64,000 nucleotides of DNA from assembly GCF_024748695.1 (NCBI RefSeq), contig NZ_CP087176.1:3155501-3219500 (forward strand). The letters are read 5' to 3'. The position numbers and the translations under genes were made by a program. Positions 26,186 through 35,162 of the stretch are shown piece by piece (within the stretch, counting starts at the first letter, position 1; each line of letters begins with the position of its first letter). The notes under the pieces were generated by a model. That model searched no databases and was not told where the DNA came from. It worked only from the letters and a program-made list of their open reading frames with translations. The stretch comes from Pseudomonas sp. B21-040. Its GTDB lineage: Bacteria; Pseudomonadota; Gammaproteobacteria; Pseudomonadales; Pseudomonadaceae.

Positions 26186-26815
26186 CACTTCCCGGTAAAC
26201 AGAGCCAAACGAACAGCCCGCCCCATAAAAACCGCGCCCAATAGCTGATTGAGTCTTTTGGCAATGTTGGCATTGCTTGCCAGCTTACTCCCGACCTTGC
26301 TGGCCAAGAGAATCACTGCAACATTCACGATCAGTCCTATGGCATTTAAAATGGTCGCAAATGCCCACATTTGTACGACAGCGAGCCTTTAGTCGGGTCC
26401 ACAAATTGTGGAAACAAGGCCAGTACAAACAGCGCCATTTTTGGGTTCAACAGATTCGTCACCAGGCTTTGTCGAAAAATGCGCAACAGCGGCGTGGGCG
26501 GCAAGGCTTCATCGGGTGCCAGGGGTGATGAGCTGCTGGTAAGAGCTTTCCAGGCAAGAAATGCCAGGTACGCCGCACCGGCAAATCTGACGAGGTCGTA
26601 AGCCGCAGGTACAGCGGTCATCAACTGCGACAGTCCGAGTGCTGCGGCTAATGCGTGGCAATAAGTGCCTGCCTGAATACCTGCAAGTGAAACAAAACCC
26701 GACGCTCGACCTTGGTTCAGACTCCGCGAAGCGATCAACAGCATGTCAGGGCCAGGCGTCAGTGTGAGCGCAACGCAAGCGCTTGCGAAAGTAATGCTAC
26801 AGAAACGTCAATCAT
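26186..26815 (-). pseudogene. LysE/RhtB-family exporter gene with two frameshifts
   Basis: The intact family is a five- to six-helix amino-acid exporter of about 205 aa. Here an ATG at 26815 with gagg six bases upstream begins MIDVSVA. A frameshift follows near 26790; the next frame contains ALTLTPGPDMLLIASRS, the hallmark N-terminus of LysE proteins, through to LVTNLLNPKMALFVLALFPQFVDP. A second shift near 26380 leads to WAFATILNAIGLIVNVAVILLAS and GAVFMGRAVRLALFTGK. The normal stop is also lost and the frame reads on to 25996. Together these show a decayed gene, unless the shifts are assembly errors. Confidence 0.75.
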
Positions 26816-26944
26816 AAAATGCCTCAGGCTCTTATTGTTAAAGTCACCTTGCAGGCGAATGACTACATTCTACAGAAGGTTCACAACAGCCCATAACCGT
26901 AGGCATGCTACTTTCAACGAATTGCGGTCGCTAGCGAAAGGCAT

Positions 26945-27945
26945 CAATGGTCTAGGCTGTGTGAAAACGCCATTGATTGTCTAACCTTCAGATCGTCGAA
27001 ATCGTATCGGGGGCGATCATTAAGCGATTCATCGAAGGTGGAGGCTCGGACACAAGTGACGTTGCTGCCTGAGTGCCTGGACGATTACGTTGCTGAGGAA
27101 AAACCAGTGCGAGTGGTCGACGTTTTCGTCGATAAACTCGCCCTGGGTGCACTTGGGTTTTGAAGGTATTGATCCTGCTGCAACGGGGCGTCCGGCCTAC
27201 CATCCCGCGATGTTGCTGAAAATCTATATCTACGGCTATCTCAATCGGATTCAGTCCAGTCACAGGCTTGCACGTGAGGCTCAGCGCAACGTCGAGTTGA
27301 TGTGGCTGACGGGGCGCTTGGCTCCTGACTTCAAAACCATCGCCGACTTTCCCAAAGACAACGGCAAAGCCATTCGCAGCGTCTGCCGTCAGTTCGTAGT
27401 GCTTTATCGCAACCTCAATCTTTTCTCTGCATCGCTCATCGCCATCGATGGCAGCAAGTTCAAAGCAGACAACAATCGTGACCGTACCTTCACCCAGGGC
27501 AAAGTGAAGGCACGCATGCATGCAGCAGATCGAACAGAGCATTGACCGGTATCTGGCGGCGATGGATTCGGCGGATCGGGCAACGCCCGAAGTGGCCGAG
27601 GCCAAGGCCGAGCGGCTGAAAGAAAAAATCGAAACGCTGAAAAAGCAGATGCAGAAACTCAAGGATATCGAGGCACAGCTCCACGACAGTCCAGACCTGC
27701 AAATCTCCCTCACAGACCCAGATGAACGCTCAATGGCCTCGAGCGGACGAGGCACCGGAACGGTTGGCTATAACGTCCAAACAGCTGTCGACGACAAGCA
27801 CCATTTGATCGTTGCCCATGAGGTGACCAATGTTAGTAATGATCGTGGGCAACTGTGCAATATGGCGAACCAGGCGCGTGATGAAATCGAGGCTGAATCG
27901 CTAACGGTGGTGGCCGACCGAGGCTATTCACACAGCCTGAACCCC
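26945..27945 (+). mobile_element. IS1182-like element, internally deleted
   Basis: Terminal inverted repeats are visible: aggctgtgtgaa (26954-26965) and ttcacacagcct (27927-27938), each with some further outward similarity. Between them lies the N-terminal and middle part of an IS1182-type transposase that stops abruptly at the right repeat. The element is about 1 kb, so the C-terminal half of the transposase is missing. It is thus non-autonomous. Exact outer ends and target duplication are not resolved; short ctag sequences lie at both sides. Confidence 0.75.
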
Positions 27946-27948
27946 TAG
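27018..27948 (+). pseudogene. IS1182-family transposase, truncated and frameshifted
   Basis: The frame starts with ATT where the family has ATG, and the first codons (KRFIEGGG) are out of frame with VTLLPECLDDYVAEEKPVRVVDVFVDKLALGALGF. A T insertion near 27158-27161 then shifts to EGIDPAATGRPAYHPAMLLKIY and DGSKFKADNNRDRTFTQGKVKARM. A 4-bp duplication at about 27513-27522 shifts again to MQQIEQSIDRYLAAMDSADRATP. The third part ends VVADRGYSHSLNP, where the last residues come from the right inverted repeat. The DDE domain is incomplete, so the protein cannot be active. Confidence 0.85.
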
Positions 27949-27963
27949 CACACGCTGGCAGAA

Positions 27964-30900
27964 TCAGAAGTCGTATTTTACACCCAGCATGCCCTCGTAG
28001 CTGTGGCTGTCGCCATCGAAGGACTTCTGATAGCCCGCGGAGATATAGAAAGTGACTTTCTTGTCCGCCTGGTAATCAACGCCCAGGTTGGCCTCCCACC
28101 AGCTCCCCCCAATATCCGCCTCGAAGGGCACGAAGCCGTTGGCCGATGAAAATTCGGTCTTGGGTTGTCCCTTGAACTCATGCCAGACGCTGGGACGTAG
28201 CCAGCCATTGGTACGCAGTGCCTCGCCCTTGTCGTTCTCGCGGAACCAGTCCTTGGCCAGACGCACGCCAAGTCGGCCGATCAGCGAGTCGACGTCCCTG
28301 AAACGCACGTCGGCAGCGATGTCATCGCTGTTGTCGAGATCGATGTGGGAATAGATCACTTGGGCTTGTGGCTCGAGGTACAGGTTTTCATTCTTGTGTT
28401 CTTCATCGCCCTCATCGACCAGAAACGGGTAACCGGTTTCCAGTGATGCGGAGTAGCCCCAGCCTTGGGTGTCCAGTTCATCGATGTCGCCCGGCTTGGC
28501 CTCGATGTCGAAGCGGTGCAGTTGCAACACGCCGTCCACATAGCCACCGTCGGGCCCAAAGTGCGTCCAGTAGCCACCCAGGCTGTAAGCACGCAGTTCG
28601 TTATCACCGGCGCCAATCCCGCTGTAGTGATCAACTCCCCCCGAGATGTTGCCGACCGCCAGCGATACCCCGGCCTGGTCATGGCTGCCGTCGGTGTCCT
28701 CGCCGCGATAAAGGTCCAGACCGACCTGGAAGGCCTGCATGTCATAGTTGTAGCCTGGGGAGTTACCAAACGGGCCGTTGTGACCGCTTTCTCGTTCGCC
28801 ATTGCGAAAGATCATCCGCCCCCAGCCGAGCGACGGGCCGTAGGTTTCTTCATGCTCCTTGGGCAACGGGTCGGTGGGCATCCGGCGTTCTTCAGCAACC
28901 CGCTCGTGCAAGGTGTCGATCATGCCGCGGGTATAAACCAGCGCCATGGCCGGGATGGCTCCGTACAACGAGGTTTCCGGGCGGAAGTTCGGCACGGACG
29001 GAGTAGGGGGCGTGGGCGTATCAGGCGTATCAGGCGGAACCGGTGGGGTTGGATCGGCGCTGGAACGCAGGTACCACGCTTCACCGTTGGTTGCATCCAC
29101 GCTCGCCCGATGCAAAGTGTATTCGTAGGGGCCGGCGATCGCCCGATTGCCCAGGCGGAAAGCATTGGCGGCGGTGGTGCCGCCGTTCTGCGTATCCACC
29201 ACGAGGATGCCGTTGCCGGTGGTCAGGGCACCTCGCCCAAGGACGCCGCTGGCATCCCGGGCGTTACGGACCAGCAACGCCGTGTTGCCGGTGGCCAGCG
29301 CCGTTGCGGTGCCCCCGTCGATCACCAGTCTGTCGGAAGGCGAGCCGTCGCCCTCCAGGAATGTATGGAGCGCAATGGTGCCATCGCCGCTGTAATTGTT
29401 GACGGTGAGAGTCTTGAAGACACCGCCTGTGGGCGCGGAGAAATCGATCAGGCTGGGGTCATTGACCAGGTTGGTCAGATTGGAATCTCCCGTCATGCGC
29501 CAGACACTGTTATTGGTCAGCGTCAGGTTGGAAACGCTGCCGGGCGCCGTGAAGGCCGAACCGACCACCGTCGATCCGGAGAGGTTGATATTGGCCAGGC
29601 CAGGCACTACGGGCGGGGCAGGGGCTGTGATCGGGGGAGATTGCAACGGAGGCAAGGCGCCGGTGACTTCATCCGGGAAATCCGCCGGGCCGGTCAGGGG
29701 TGGAGGCGAAGCGGTCAGCAAGGGGAAGTCACTGAGCGTACCCACGCGCAGCCACTCACTGGCACCCGTCGCGGTCGAGTTGGTCAGGGTGATGTTGGCA
29801 TCGCCGGCAACACCAATAATCGGCCCGCTGCTGTTGGTCAGCGTGCTGCGGGTGAAGTCGGCCGAGGAGACCGCCGCCGGTATGCCCAAGGCGTAGAGCG
29901 CCATGGAGTTGGCGCCGCTGGCCACCACCGTCGAGTCAGTGCCGACGATACGCCCGCCGATGACCGCGACCGCGCCATGGGCGGTCGCGCCGATGGTGTG
30001 GATCGAGCTCTGGTTGATCGTCACCGAAGTAGGACTATCGCGGGAAAATGCACCATGCGCGCCGACGCCCTGAGTGAGCACCGTGGTGCGATTGGCAACT
30101 ACATCGGCTTGCCCGCGACCGGTGGGTGTCGAACCGTAGTTCTCGAGCACTGCACGAAGGCCTGCGGCACCGGTTCCCTGCGTCGTGATCGACGTGTCGT
30201 TCAGGGTCACCGTGGCGACATCAACCGGCTGGTCATTGCGCGATTGCGCCTGTGCACCGTAGGCATTGAGGCCGGTGGTTTGCACGGTGGTGCGGTTGGT
30301 CGTGGTATTGGCACTGAATTGAGAACCCACCTGTTCCGCTATCGCAAATACCCCGACACCCAACTCGCCTGAGGTGGTGATCCTGACGTCATTGAGGGTC
30401 GAATGACCGCCATCGTCGGACCAGGCACCCATGGCGGAAAGCCCGGAAGTGTTGACCACCGTACCGTTGGCAGTCAGGGTGCCGCCGGGATTGCGTGCGC
30501 CAAGGCCATGGGCGAATGACGATGGCCTGACCTGGTTACCGCTGGTGGTGATCGTGCCACCGTTGAGCATCATCGTGCCGTTGAGGTCGGCAATCGCCCC
30601 CATGGCGTTATCGTCGCCGGTAGTGTTGATCGTCACATTGTTCGCCGTCACCGTGCCGGGTATGCCCGTCAGACTGCTGGCGGTCAGCCCCGCGGAGTTC
30701 GGGCCTGTCGTCGTGATCGAGCTATTGCTGATGATGAGGTTTGCGCCATCCCGGGCCGTCACGCCCACGGCGATGGTGGGGGTCGTGGTGCTGATGCTGC
30801 TATTGGTCAGCGTCAAGGTCGAGCCCACGCCCTCTACCTGTACTGCGGGTGAGAAAGGTCCGGTGACACCGTTGAGCGCAACGCTGCTGTTGTTCACCTG

Positions 30901-32064
30901 CGCACTACCACCGGCCTTGATGGAAATCCCGAATGCGCGGCTGCCCGACAACTGGATGGCCGTGTCCGCCACTTGCGCCTGCGAACCGGCGCCCTCCACA
31001 GAAAGGCCAAAGCCGCGCACGCCCGTAGTGGATATCGCACTGCCGCTTCCGCTCATCACGATCTTGCCGCCGTTGACTGCCCGCACCCCGGCATTGGGAG
31101 TGCTGTCTATGTTGGCGGCCCCCGAGTTGGTGAACGAGCTACTGGTCAAGACCAAGGTGCCACCGGCGTCGGCCAGCGCCGCTGACGCATTGAGGCCGGA
31201 CGCGCTCGCCATGATGCCCGTGGCATTGATCTGGCTGCCGGCACCGGTGGCGTACAGGGCATGGCTGCCTGCTAGCGTGGTCGCGTTCGTTGTACCGGCA
31301 GAAGTGATCTGCGCTCCGTTTGATAAATTGACCCCCCCACCGTTCTCGGCCAACACCCCAAAGGCCCCCCGGGAATTGGTGTTGACAGAGCCCCCGCTGA
31401 AGTTGACCTGGCTTCCCGCCCCGGTCGCCACCAAACCATAGTTGCCCGTGCCATTGGCACCACCAGTGACCAGCACGGTAGTGTTGCTCAACGTCAGCGC
31501 ACCGCCATGATCGGCCCCAGCACCGACCATGTTCAGCGAGGTGCCTGAGGCGGGTGTCAGGTCGAGCGTGGCGCCGGTCGCCGAGACAGTGCTGCCTGCG
31601 CCAGCCGCACGTAATCCGATTTGTCCGTTGGCGGCAGCCCCGACGGAGGTGGTAGTCACAGTGCTGGCATTAAAACTGATGGCGGCGCCTTGCAGCGCTA
31701 TTGCGCCGGTAGTGGTGGCGGCCGCCAGATTGACGGTAATGCCGTCACCGATGATTTGCCCCAACAGACCGCTGTCGTTCAAGCCAACGGCATTGACGGC
31801 GTTGACTGTCACGGTTGTGCCGGCCGGTACTGTGCAGGTGGTGTTATTGGCCACCACCGGTGAAGGGCAGTTCGCGGCCCACGTTGGCGACTCCATTCCG
31901 GCCAAAAGCGCTACCGTGGCTGCTGTGTGCAGCCGCAGTCGCCATACGTGATTGATACCTAGAGACGAGACTTTTGCGAGAAAAGGTAGGGGATACGTTG
32001 TGCTTCCTTTCATTGCCCGCATGCGATGAATGAACAACCCGGACGAGTTCAAGTGCTGAGCCAT
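27964..32064 (-). CDS. Autotransporter with pertactin-like passenger
   Basis: The 1366-aa type V secretion protein has an extended N-terminal signal region, then a passenger of about 1000 residues rich in Thr, Ser, Asn and Gly with repeated strand motifs (SNSSITTTG, NNVTINTTG, NDTSITTQG) typical of a right-handed beta-helix. A Pro-rich linker (TPPVPPDTPDTPTPPTPS) leads to the C-terminal beta-barrel from about residue 1085 and to the final MLGVKYDF with terminal Phe. The start at 32064 has agggag nine bases upstream. The passenger is probably a surface adhesin or remains attached. The stop lies only about 20 bp from the remnant IS end. Confidence 0.9.
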   Translation of the reverse strand: MAQHLNSSGLFIHRMRAMKGSTTYPLPFLAKVSSLGINHVWRLRLHTAATVALLAGMESPTWAANCPSPVVANNTTCTVPAGTTVTVNAVNAVGLNDSGLLGQIIGDGITVNLAAATTTGAIALQGAAISFNASTVTTTSVGAAANGQIGLRAAGAGSTVSATGATLDLTPASGTSLNMVGAGADHGGALTLSNTTVLVTGGANGTGNYGLVATGAGSQVNFSGGSVNTNSRGAFGVLAENGGGVNLSNGAQITSAGTTNATTLAGSHALYATGAGSQINATGIMASASGLNASAALADAGGTLVLTSSSFTNSGAANIDSTPNAGVRAVNGGKIVMSGSGSAISTTGVRGFGLSVEGAGSQAQVADTAIQLSGSRAFGISIKAGGSAQVNNSSVALNGVTGPFSPAVQVEGVGSTLTLTNSSISTTTPTIAVGVTARDGANLIISNSSITTTGPNSAGLTASSLTGIPGTVTANNVTINTTGDDNAMGAIADLNGTMMLNGGTITTSGNQVRPSSFAHGLGARNPGGTLTANGTVVNTSGLSAMGAWSDDGGHSTLNDVRITTSGELGVGVFAIAEQVGSQFSANTTTNRTTVQTTGLNAYGAQAQSRNDQPVDVATVTLNDTSITTQGTGAAGLRAVLENYGSTPTGRGQADVVANRTTVLTQGVGAHGAFSRDSPTSVTINQSSIHTIGATAHGAVAVIGGRIVGTDSTVVASGANSMALYALGIPAAVSSADFTRSTLTNSSGPIIGVAGDANITLTNSTATGASEWLRVGTLSDFPLLTASPPPLTGPADFPDEVTGALPPLQSPPITAPAPPVVPGLANINLSGSTVVGSAFTAPGSVSNLTLTNNSVWRMTGDSNLTNLVNDPSLIDFSAPTGGVFKTLTVNNYSGDGTIALHTFLEGDGSPSDRLVIDGGTATALATGNTALLVRNARDASGVLGRGALTTGNGILVVDTQNGGTTAANAFRLGNRAIAGPYEYTLHRASVDATNGEAWYLRSSADPTPPVPPDTPDTPTPPTPSVPNFRPETSLYGAIPAMALVYTRGMIDTLHERVAEERRMPTDPLPKEHEETYGPSLGWGRMIFRNGERESGHNGPFGNSPGYNYDMQAFQVGLDLYRGEDTDGSHDQAGVSLAVGNISGGVDHYSGIGAGDNELRAYSLGGYWTHFGPDGGYVDGVLQLHRFDIEAKPGDIDELDTQGWGYSASLETGYPFLVDEGDEEHKNENLYLEPQAQVIYSHIDLDNSDDIAADVRFRDVDSLIGRLGVRLAKDWFRENDKGEALRTNGWLRPSVWHEFKGQPKTEFSSANGFVPFEADIGGSWWEANLGVDYQADKKVTFYISAGYQKSFDGDSHSYEGMLGVKYDF

Positions 32065-32451
32065 TGCGATCAACTCCCTCTGTGAATCCTCGAAATACCC
32101 TGTCGAGATCCCCCCTCAGAAGCGTCGCTTCACCCGTGATTTACGCGCGATTCGGATGGCGAACAGGCCGACGCTTGAGACTGCTTGGGGTATGTCTGGT
32201 GTTAGGTGTAGTCCAACCTGTGATTTTTTGCCGCTTGCCTCGTCTGATTTCGGATCCAATAAACCAATAGTGTAAGAAGAGGACTCCAAACTTATGACTT
32301 AACCTTACGTCATACATAACGGGGTGGCCGTTTTTGGCCGTTTTACCCCTCTGGCCAAGAGCAGAAATCAGCCAGAAGTGGCCCTCGAAGGTGTCTATGA
32401 ATCTAGGGCCGCTTCACGCTTGGAAAAACAGCGCACGCCTAATCCTGATCG
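32065..32451. other. Intergenic region upstream of the autotransporter
   Basis: No gene is recognised. The region must contain the autotransporter promoter on the minus strand. At about 32353-32380 it holds a degenerate segment (cagaaatcagccagaa) also seen near 26147-26162 (cagaaatcggccaaaa), a dispersed Pseudomonas-type intergenic sequence. Confidence 0.4.
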
Positions 32452-32802
32452 ATGGCCATGCCTGAGAGCAGCTCGGCAATGACTGGCACTTCCATGTCAG
32501 CGACTGCTACACCGGGACAGTTGTTACCGAAAATCCAGCTGCTCGTTGGCCCGGTTGTTTTTGTGGGCGATCTGATCCCGGGAACTCACTTTCTGAGTCT
32601 GAACATCAACAGTGCTTATGATCGGAATCCGGAATGCGTGGCAGGCGATAAAGCACGTCTGCTCGATCATTTGGTGACGATGCGCGGACGTCTGTTTTTC
32701 TCACGGGACCCAGACTTTGTCATGGTCAAAGTCATGCGTGACCGGCAGTCACGATACATACCCTTTGATCCTTACACCTCTTTCAAACGCTTCGATCACT
32801 GA
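32452..32802 (+). CDS. Hypothetical protein, 116 aa
   Basis: I do not recognise this protein. It has a Ser/Thr/Ala-rich N-terminus (SSSAMTGTSMSATATPG), a hydrophobic stretch (IQLLVGPVVFVGDLIPG) and a charged C-terminal part (VMVKVMRDRQSRYIPFDPYTSFKRFDH). No clear ribosome-binding site precedes the ATG at 32452; an ATG at 32458 is equally possible. It is convergent with the gene at 32813. It could be a real accessory gene or a chance frame. Confidence 0.35.
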   Translation: MAMPESSSAMTGTSMSATATPGQLLPKIQLLVGPVVFVGDLIPGTHFLSLNINSAYDRNPECVAGDKARLLDHLVTMRGRLFFSRDPDFVMVKVMRDRQSRYIPFDPYTSFKRFDH

Positions 32803-32812
32803 GACGTCAGCG

Positions 32813-33037
32813 TTAATGCGACAGTACAAAGAAATGATTGGCCGTGACGTCCTTTGAGAGCCCTCTCAACACCTCGGCCTCGTTGACCAGCAGGTCAATG
32901 ATGCCGAGGACGTTCCTGGTTTCCTCTGCCGACAACCGGTGAAGAATAGCCAGCAGATCTATGGCACAGTTTTCATTGACTGAGGCCGACTTTAGGAATT
33001 TTAGCTGAAGCTGTTGAATATGAAACACGGCGTCCAT
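32813..33037 (-). CDS. Hypothetical small protein, 74 aa
   Basis: The likely start is the ATG at 33037, with gagag upstream; the frame extends to 33109. The protein (DAVFHIQQLQLKFLKSASV, CAIDLLAILHRLSAEETRN, VLGIIDLLVNEAEVLRGLS) is helical and acidic, with no signal peptide or known domain. It lies downstream of the orphan ESPR ORF on the same strand. No function is claimed. Confidence 0.45.
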   Translation of the reverse strand: MDAVFHIQQLQLKFLKSASVNENCAIDLLAILHRLSAEETRNVLGIIDLLVNEAEVLRGLSKDVTANHFFVLSH

Positions 33038-33105
33038 CGATTCATCTCTCGTTAAAAGTACAAACACACAAAAAGCGTTTTTCAGTAGCAACCGGTTGCT
33101 GAGCT

Positions 33106-33315
33106 TCACCTTCTCCTATCAGGCATGCAGCATTGATTCCGGCTGGACGCAGACTGGCTGTGCAGTTGCATGATCCAGGCGAGGTTTTCTCCTTCTTGTA
33201 CTTCCAGGGCTTCGAGAAGCGCAGCGGTGTGGTTACGGGTGAAGGCGAAGTTCGGCGCGTGGTGTGTAACCAACACCCGGGCTTTGTTCCAGATCACACG
33301 AAAATGACGGTTCAT
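33106..33315 (-). CDS. Orphan ORF with ESPR-type leader, 69 aa
   Basis: The ATG at 33315 has a strong aaggag box seven bases upstream. The N-terminus MNRHFRVIWNKAR matches the extended signal peptide region (ESPR) found on large type V exoproteins such as haemagglutinins. After that the protein has no hydrophobic signal core and ends after about 55 more residues, so it cannot be a working exoprotein. It lies just downstream of tpsB on the same strand, and a hairpin separates them. It is probably a remnant of a second TpsA or autotransporter gene, or a decayed fused leader. Confidence 0.6.
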   Translation of the reverse strand: MNRHFRVIWNKARVLVTHHAPNFAFTRNHTAALLEALEVQEGENLAWIMQLHSQSASSRNQCCMPDRRR

Positions 33316-33338
33316 GAGGGTTCTCCTTGGAGACAGGG

Positions 33339-33376
33339 CCCATCGGTTATGGACCTGTTGGCCCATAACCGGTGGG
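33339..33376 (-). terminator. Hairpin after tpsB
   Basis: 14-bp inverted repeat cccatcggttatgg (33339-33352) and ccataaccggtggg (33363-33376) with one mismatch and a 10-nt loop. No T-tract follows on either strand, but the location just after the TpsB stop suggests a transcript end or stabiliser. Confidence 0.55.
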
Positions 33377-33384
33377 TGTCATTG

Positions 33385-35157
33385 CTAGAACAATTTGAGG
33401 AAGTTGATGTAGAGGCGAGGCTCCTTGCCGTTGCGGTCTTCTAGCTCTTCGGCGCTGACCGAACGGGTTAGGGGGAAGGCCACTTCCGGCGAAATGAACA
33501 GATCCTTGCCAACTTGCACGTGAGCACCCACGCCGGCGGAAGACAGACTTTCCGAGCCTGTATAGGCTGGCTGTTCGCTCCACACCTTGCCGATGTCCCA
33601 ATAGCCGTAGTACTGGGTCGGTACGACGAAATCCTTGATCTGGTGCTGACGGTTGTACTGCAACTCGACTTTGCCGGCGGCGCCTTTGTCGCCGGTAATT
33701 TCCGAGGGGTCATAGCCTCGACCGAACTGGCTACCACCCACGCCGAACTGTTCAGGGGTGAGTAAACGGTTGCCGAAGTTGGTCTGCCCGGTCACGGCCA
33801 AGTATAGGTCAAGACCGGGGGTAATGGCGCTGAGGTCCTGGATACGTTGGGCATCGACTTGCAGCTTGGTGAAGTCAGTCTCACCACCTTCGCGCGATGG
33901 ATTGGTACGGTTTTTCGAGCTGGCACCCATCACGTTCAAGCCACGGCTCAATTCGCCTTTGAGCAGGTTGCGGCCGCCATGGTGGTCGGTGAAGTCCCAA
34001 CTGGCGCCCAGGCGCACGGCACGAATGCGGTCATCGCTCGAAGGGGGCAGGTCCGGGTCGTTGAGGTACTCGGATTGACCATTGAACCAGGTGAAGGCGG
34101 CCGAGGTCTTGACGGTCTGCGCACGTGTGCGAATCCATGGATGGATCACCCTGACGGCAACGGTATCGCCTGAACTGTTGGCATTGAGAATGGAAGCCAC
34201 ATCGGGTTTGCCGTCGTTGTGTTGTGCCAGAACACTGAGCATCGTGCCCTGGCTTCCGACCGGCATCTCATACTGGCCTTCGTAGAACGACATTTTGTCG
34301 CTCTCCAGCGAGCGTCCATAACGCAGGGAAATTTGATCGCCGATCTCGAAGGGATCATTCAGCGCCACTCCACCGTAAGCTTGCCAAGGGCCGAAGTAGC
34401 GGCTGTCGCGGTTGTCTGCACCGACGAATCCTTCCCAGCGCCGAAGTTCGGTCTGCAAGTTCAGGTCGCTGCCTTCACGTACTGGCGAGGCCGACAGCAC
34501 GCCTCGGGCTTCGTAGCCAGGCAGGTCGTTAATCAGCAGCAGATTGCGCTCCAGGGTTTCGCCTTTGAGCGGCACTTCATCATTGATATTTTTCGCGTAG
34601 TGGTTGATCGCACGGTTGCTGGTGCCATCGACCTTGACGCTGTTGACGCGTCCCTCAATGACTTGCAGATGCAACTCACCTTTATCGATGTGCTGCGCAG
34701 GAACGAAGGTGCGGACCAGAATGAAACCGGCGGCACGATAACGCTGGGTAATGGCATCCGCGACCACGTTGACCTGTGCCAGCGTTATTTCGTGTCCTTC
34801 CAGTTGGCTCAGCAGTGGCTTGAAGGTGGCGGCGGGGTAGCTGTGGATGCCATCGAGAATCACCTTGTTCACCTTGAACGGCACATTGCTACTCATCACC
34901 GGTGTCTGGGCTTGTTGGTCCTCGACCAGTTTTTCTTGAGGGCTGATGGTTGTGGCAGGCAGTTCCAGTGAGCCCGGCATGTTGTTGGGTGATGTACGCA
35001 GGCCTTGCTCGTTGGGAAACTCGACCCGACCTGGATCGAGTGGTTTCAAGGGCACAGGCGTGGCGGCAAAGCCAGTCGAGGCGAACGATGCGCTGGCCAG
35101 GCATACGCACAGTGCGATGGCCAAGGGACGCAGAGTAAATGGGGTTGAAGTTTTCAT
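33385..35157 (-). CDS. TpsB two-partner secretion translocator (ShlB/FhaC/HecB family)
   Basis: The 590-aa outer-membrane protein has a signal peptide (LAIALCVCLASASFA), then POTRA domains (about residues 85-240, with VNKVILDGIHSYP and GFILVRTFVPAQ), and a C-terminal 16-strand barrel. The conserved family signature FGRGYDPSEITGD sits in the barrel, where FhaC-type proteins have the F/VRGY motif, and the protein ends in YINFLKLF. It exports the TpsA protein encoded directly upstream; the stop of tpsA lies 5 bp before the ATG at 35157. A GTG at 35166 is also in frame. Cotranscription with tpsA is near certain. Confidence 0.93.
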   Translation of the reverse strand: MKTSTPFTLRPLAIALCVCLASASFASTGFAATPVPLKPLDPGRVEFPNEQGLRTSPNNMPGSLELPATTISPQEKLVEDQQAQTPVMSSNVPFKVNKVILDGIHSYPAATFKPLLSQLEGHEITLAQVNVVADAITQRYRAAGFILVRTFVPAQHIDKGELHLQVIEGRVNSVKVDGTSNRAINHYAKNINDEVPLKGETLERNLLLINDLPGYEARGVLSASPVREGSDLNLQTELRRWEGFVGADNRDSRYFGPWQAYGGVALNDPFEIGDQISLRYGRSLESDKMSFYEGQYEMPVGSQGTMLSVLAQHNDGKPDVASILNANSSGDTVAVRVIHPWIRTRAQTVKTSAAFTWFNGQSEYLNDPDLPPSSDDRIRAVRLGASWDFTDHHGGRNLLKGELSRGLNVMGASSKNRTNPSREGGETDFTKLQVDAQRIQDLSAITPGLDLYLAVTGQTNFGNRLLTPEQFGVGGSQFGRGYDPSEITGDKGAAGKVELQYNRQHQIKDFVVPTQYYGYWDIGKVWSEQPAYTGSESLSSAGVGAHVQVGKDLFISPEVAFPLTRSVSAEELEDRNGKEPRLYINFLKLF

Positions 35158-35162
35158 AATAT

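Noticed and set aside
28465..30372. 635-codon plus-strand open frame inside the autotransporter gene
   Set aside because: It is antisense to the passenger repeats, shows no family features and results from the GC-rich, stop-poor codon use of the real gene.
27964..32064. CRISPR-like or tandem DNA repeats in the autotransporter region
   Set aside because: The repetitive look comes from degenerate beta-helix protein repeats; no regular repeat-spacer structure is present.
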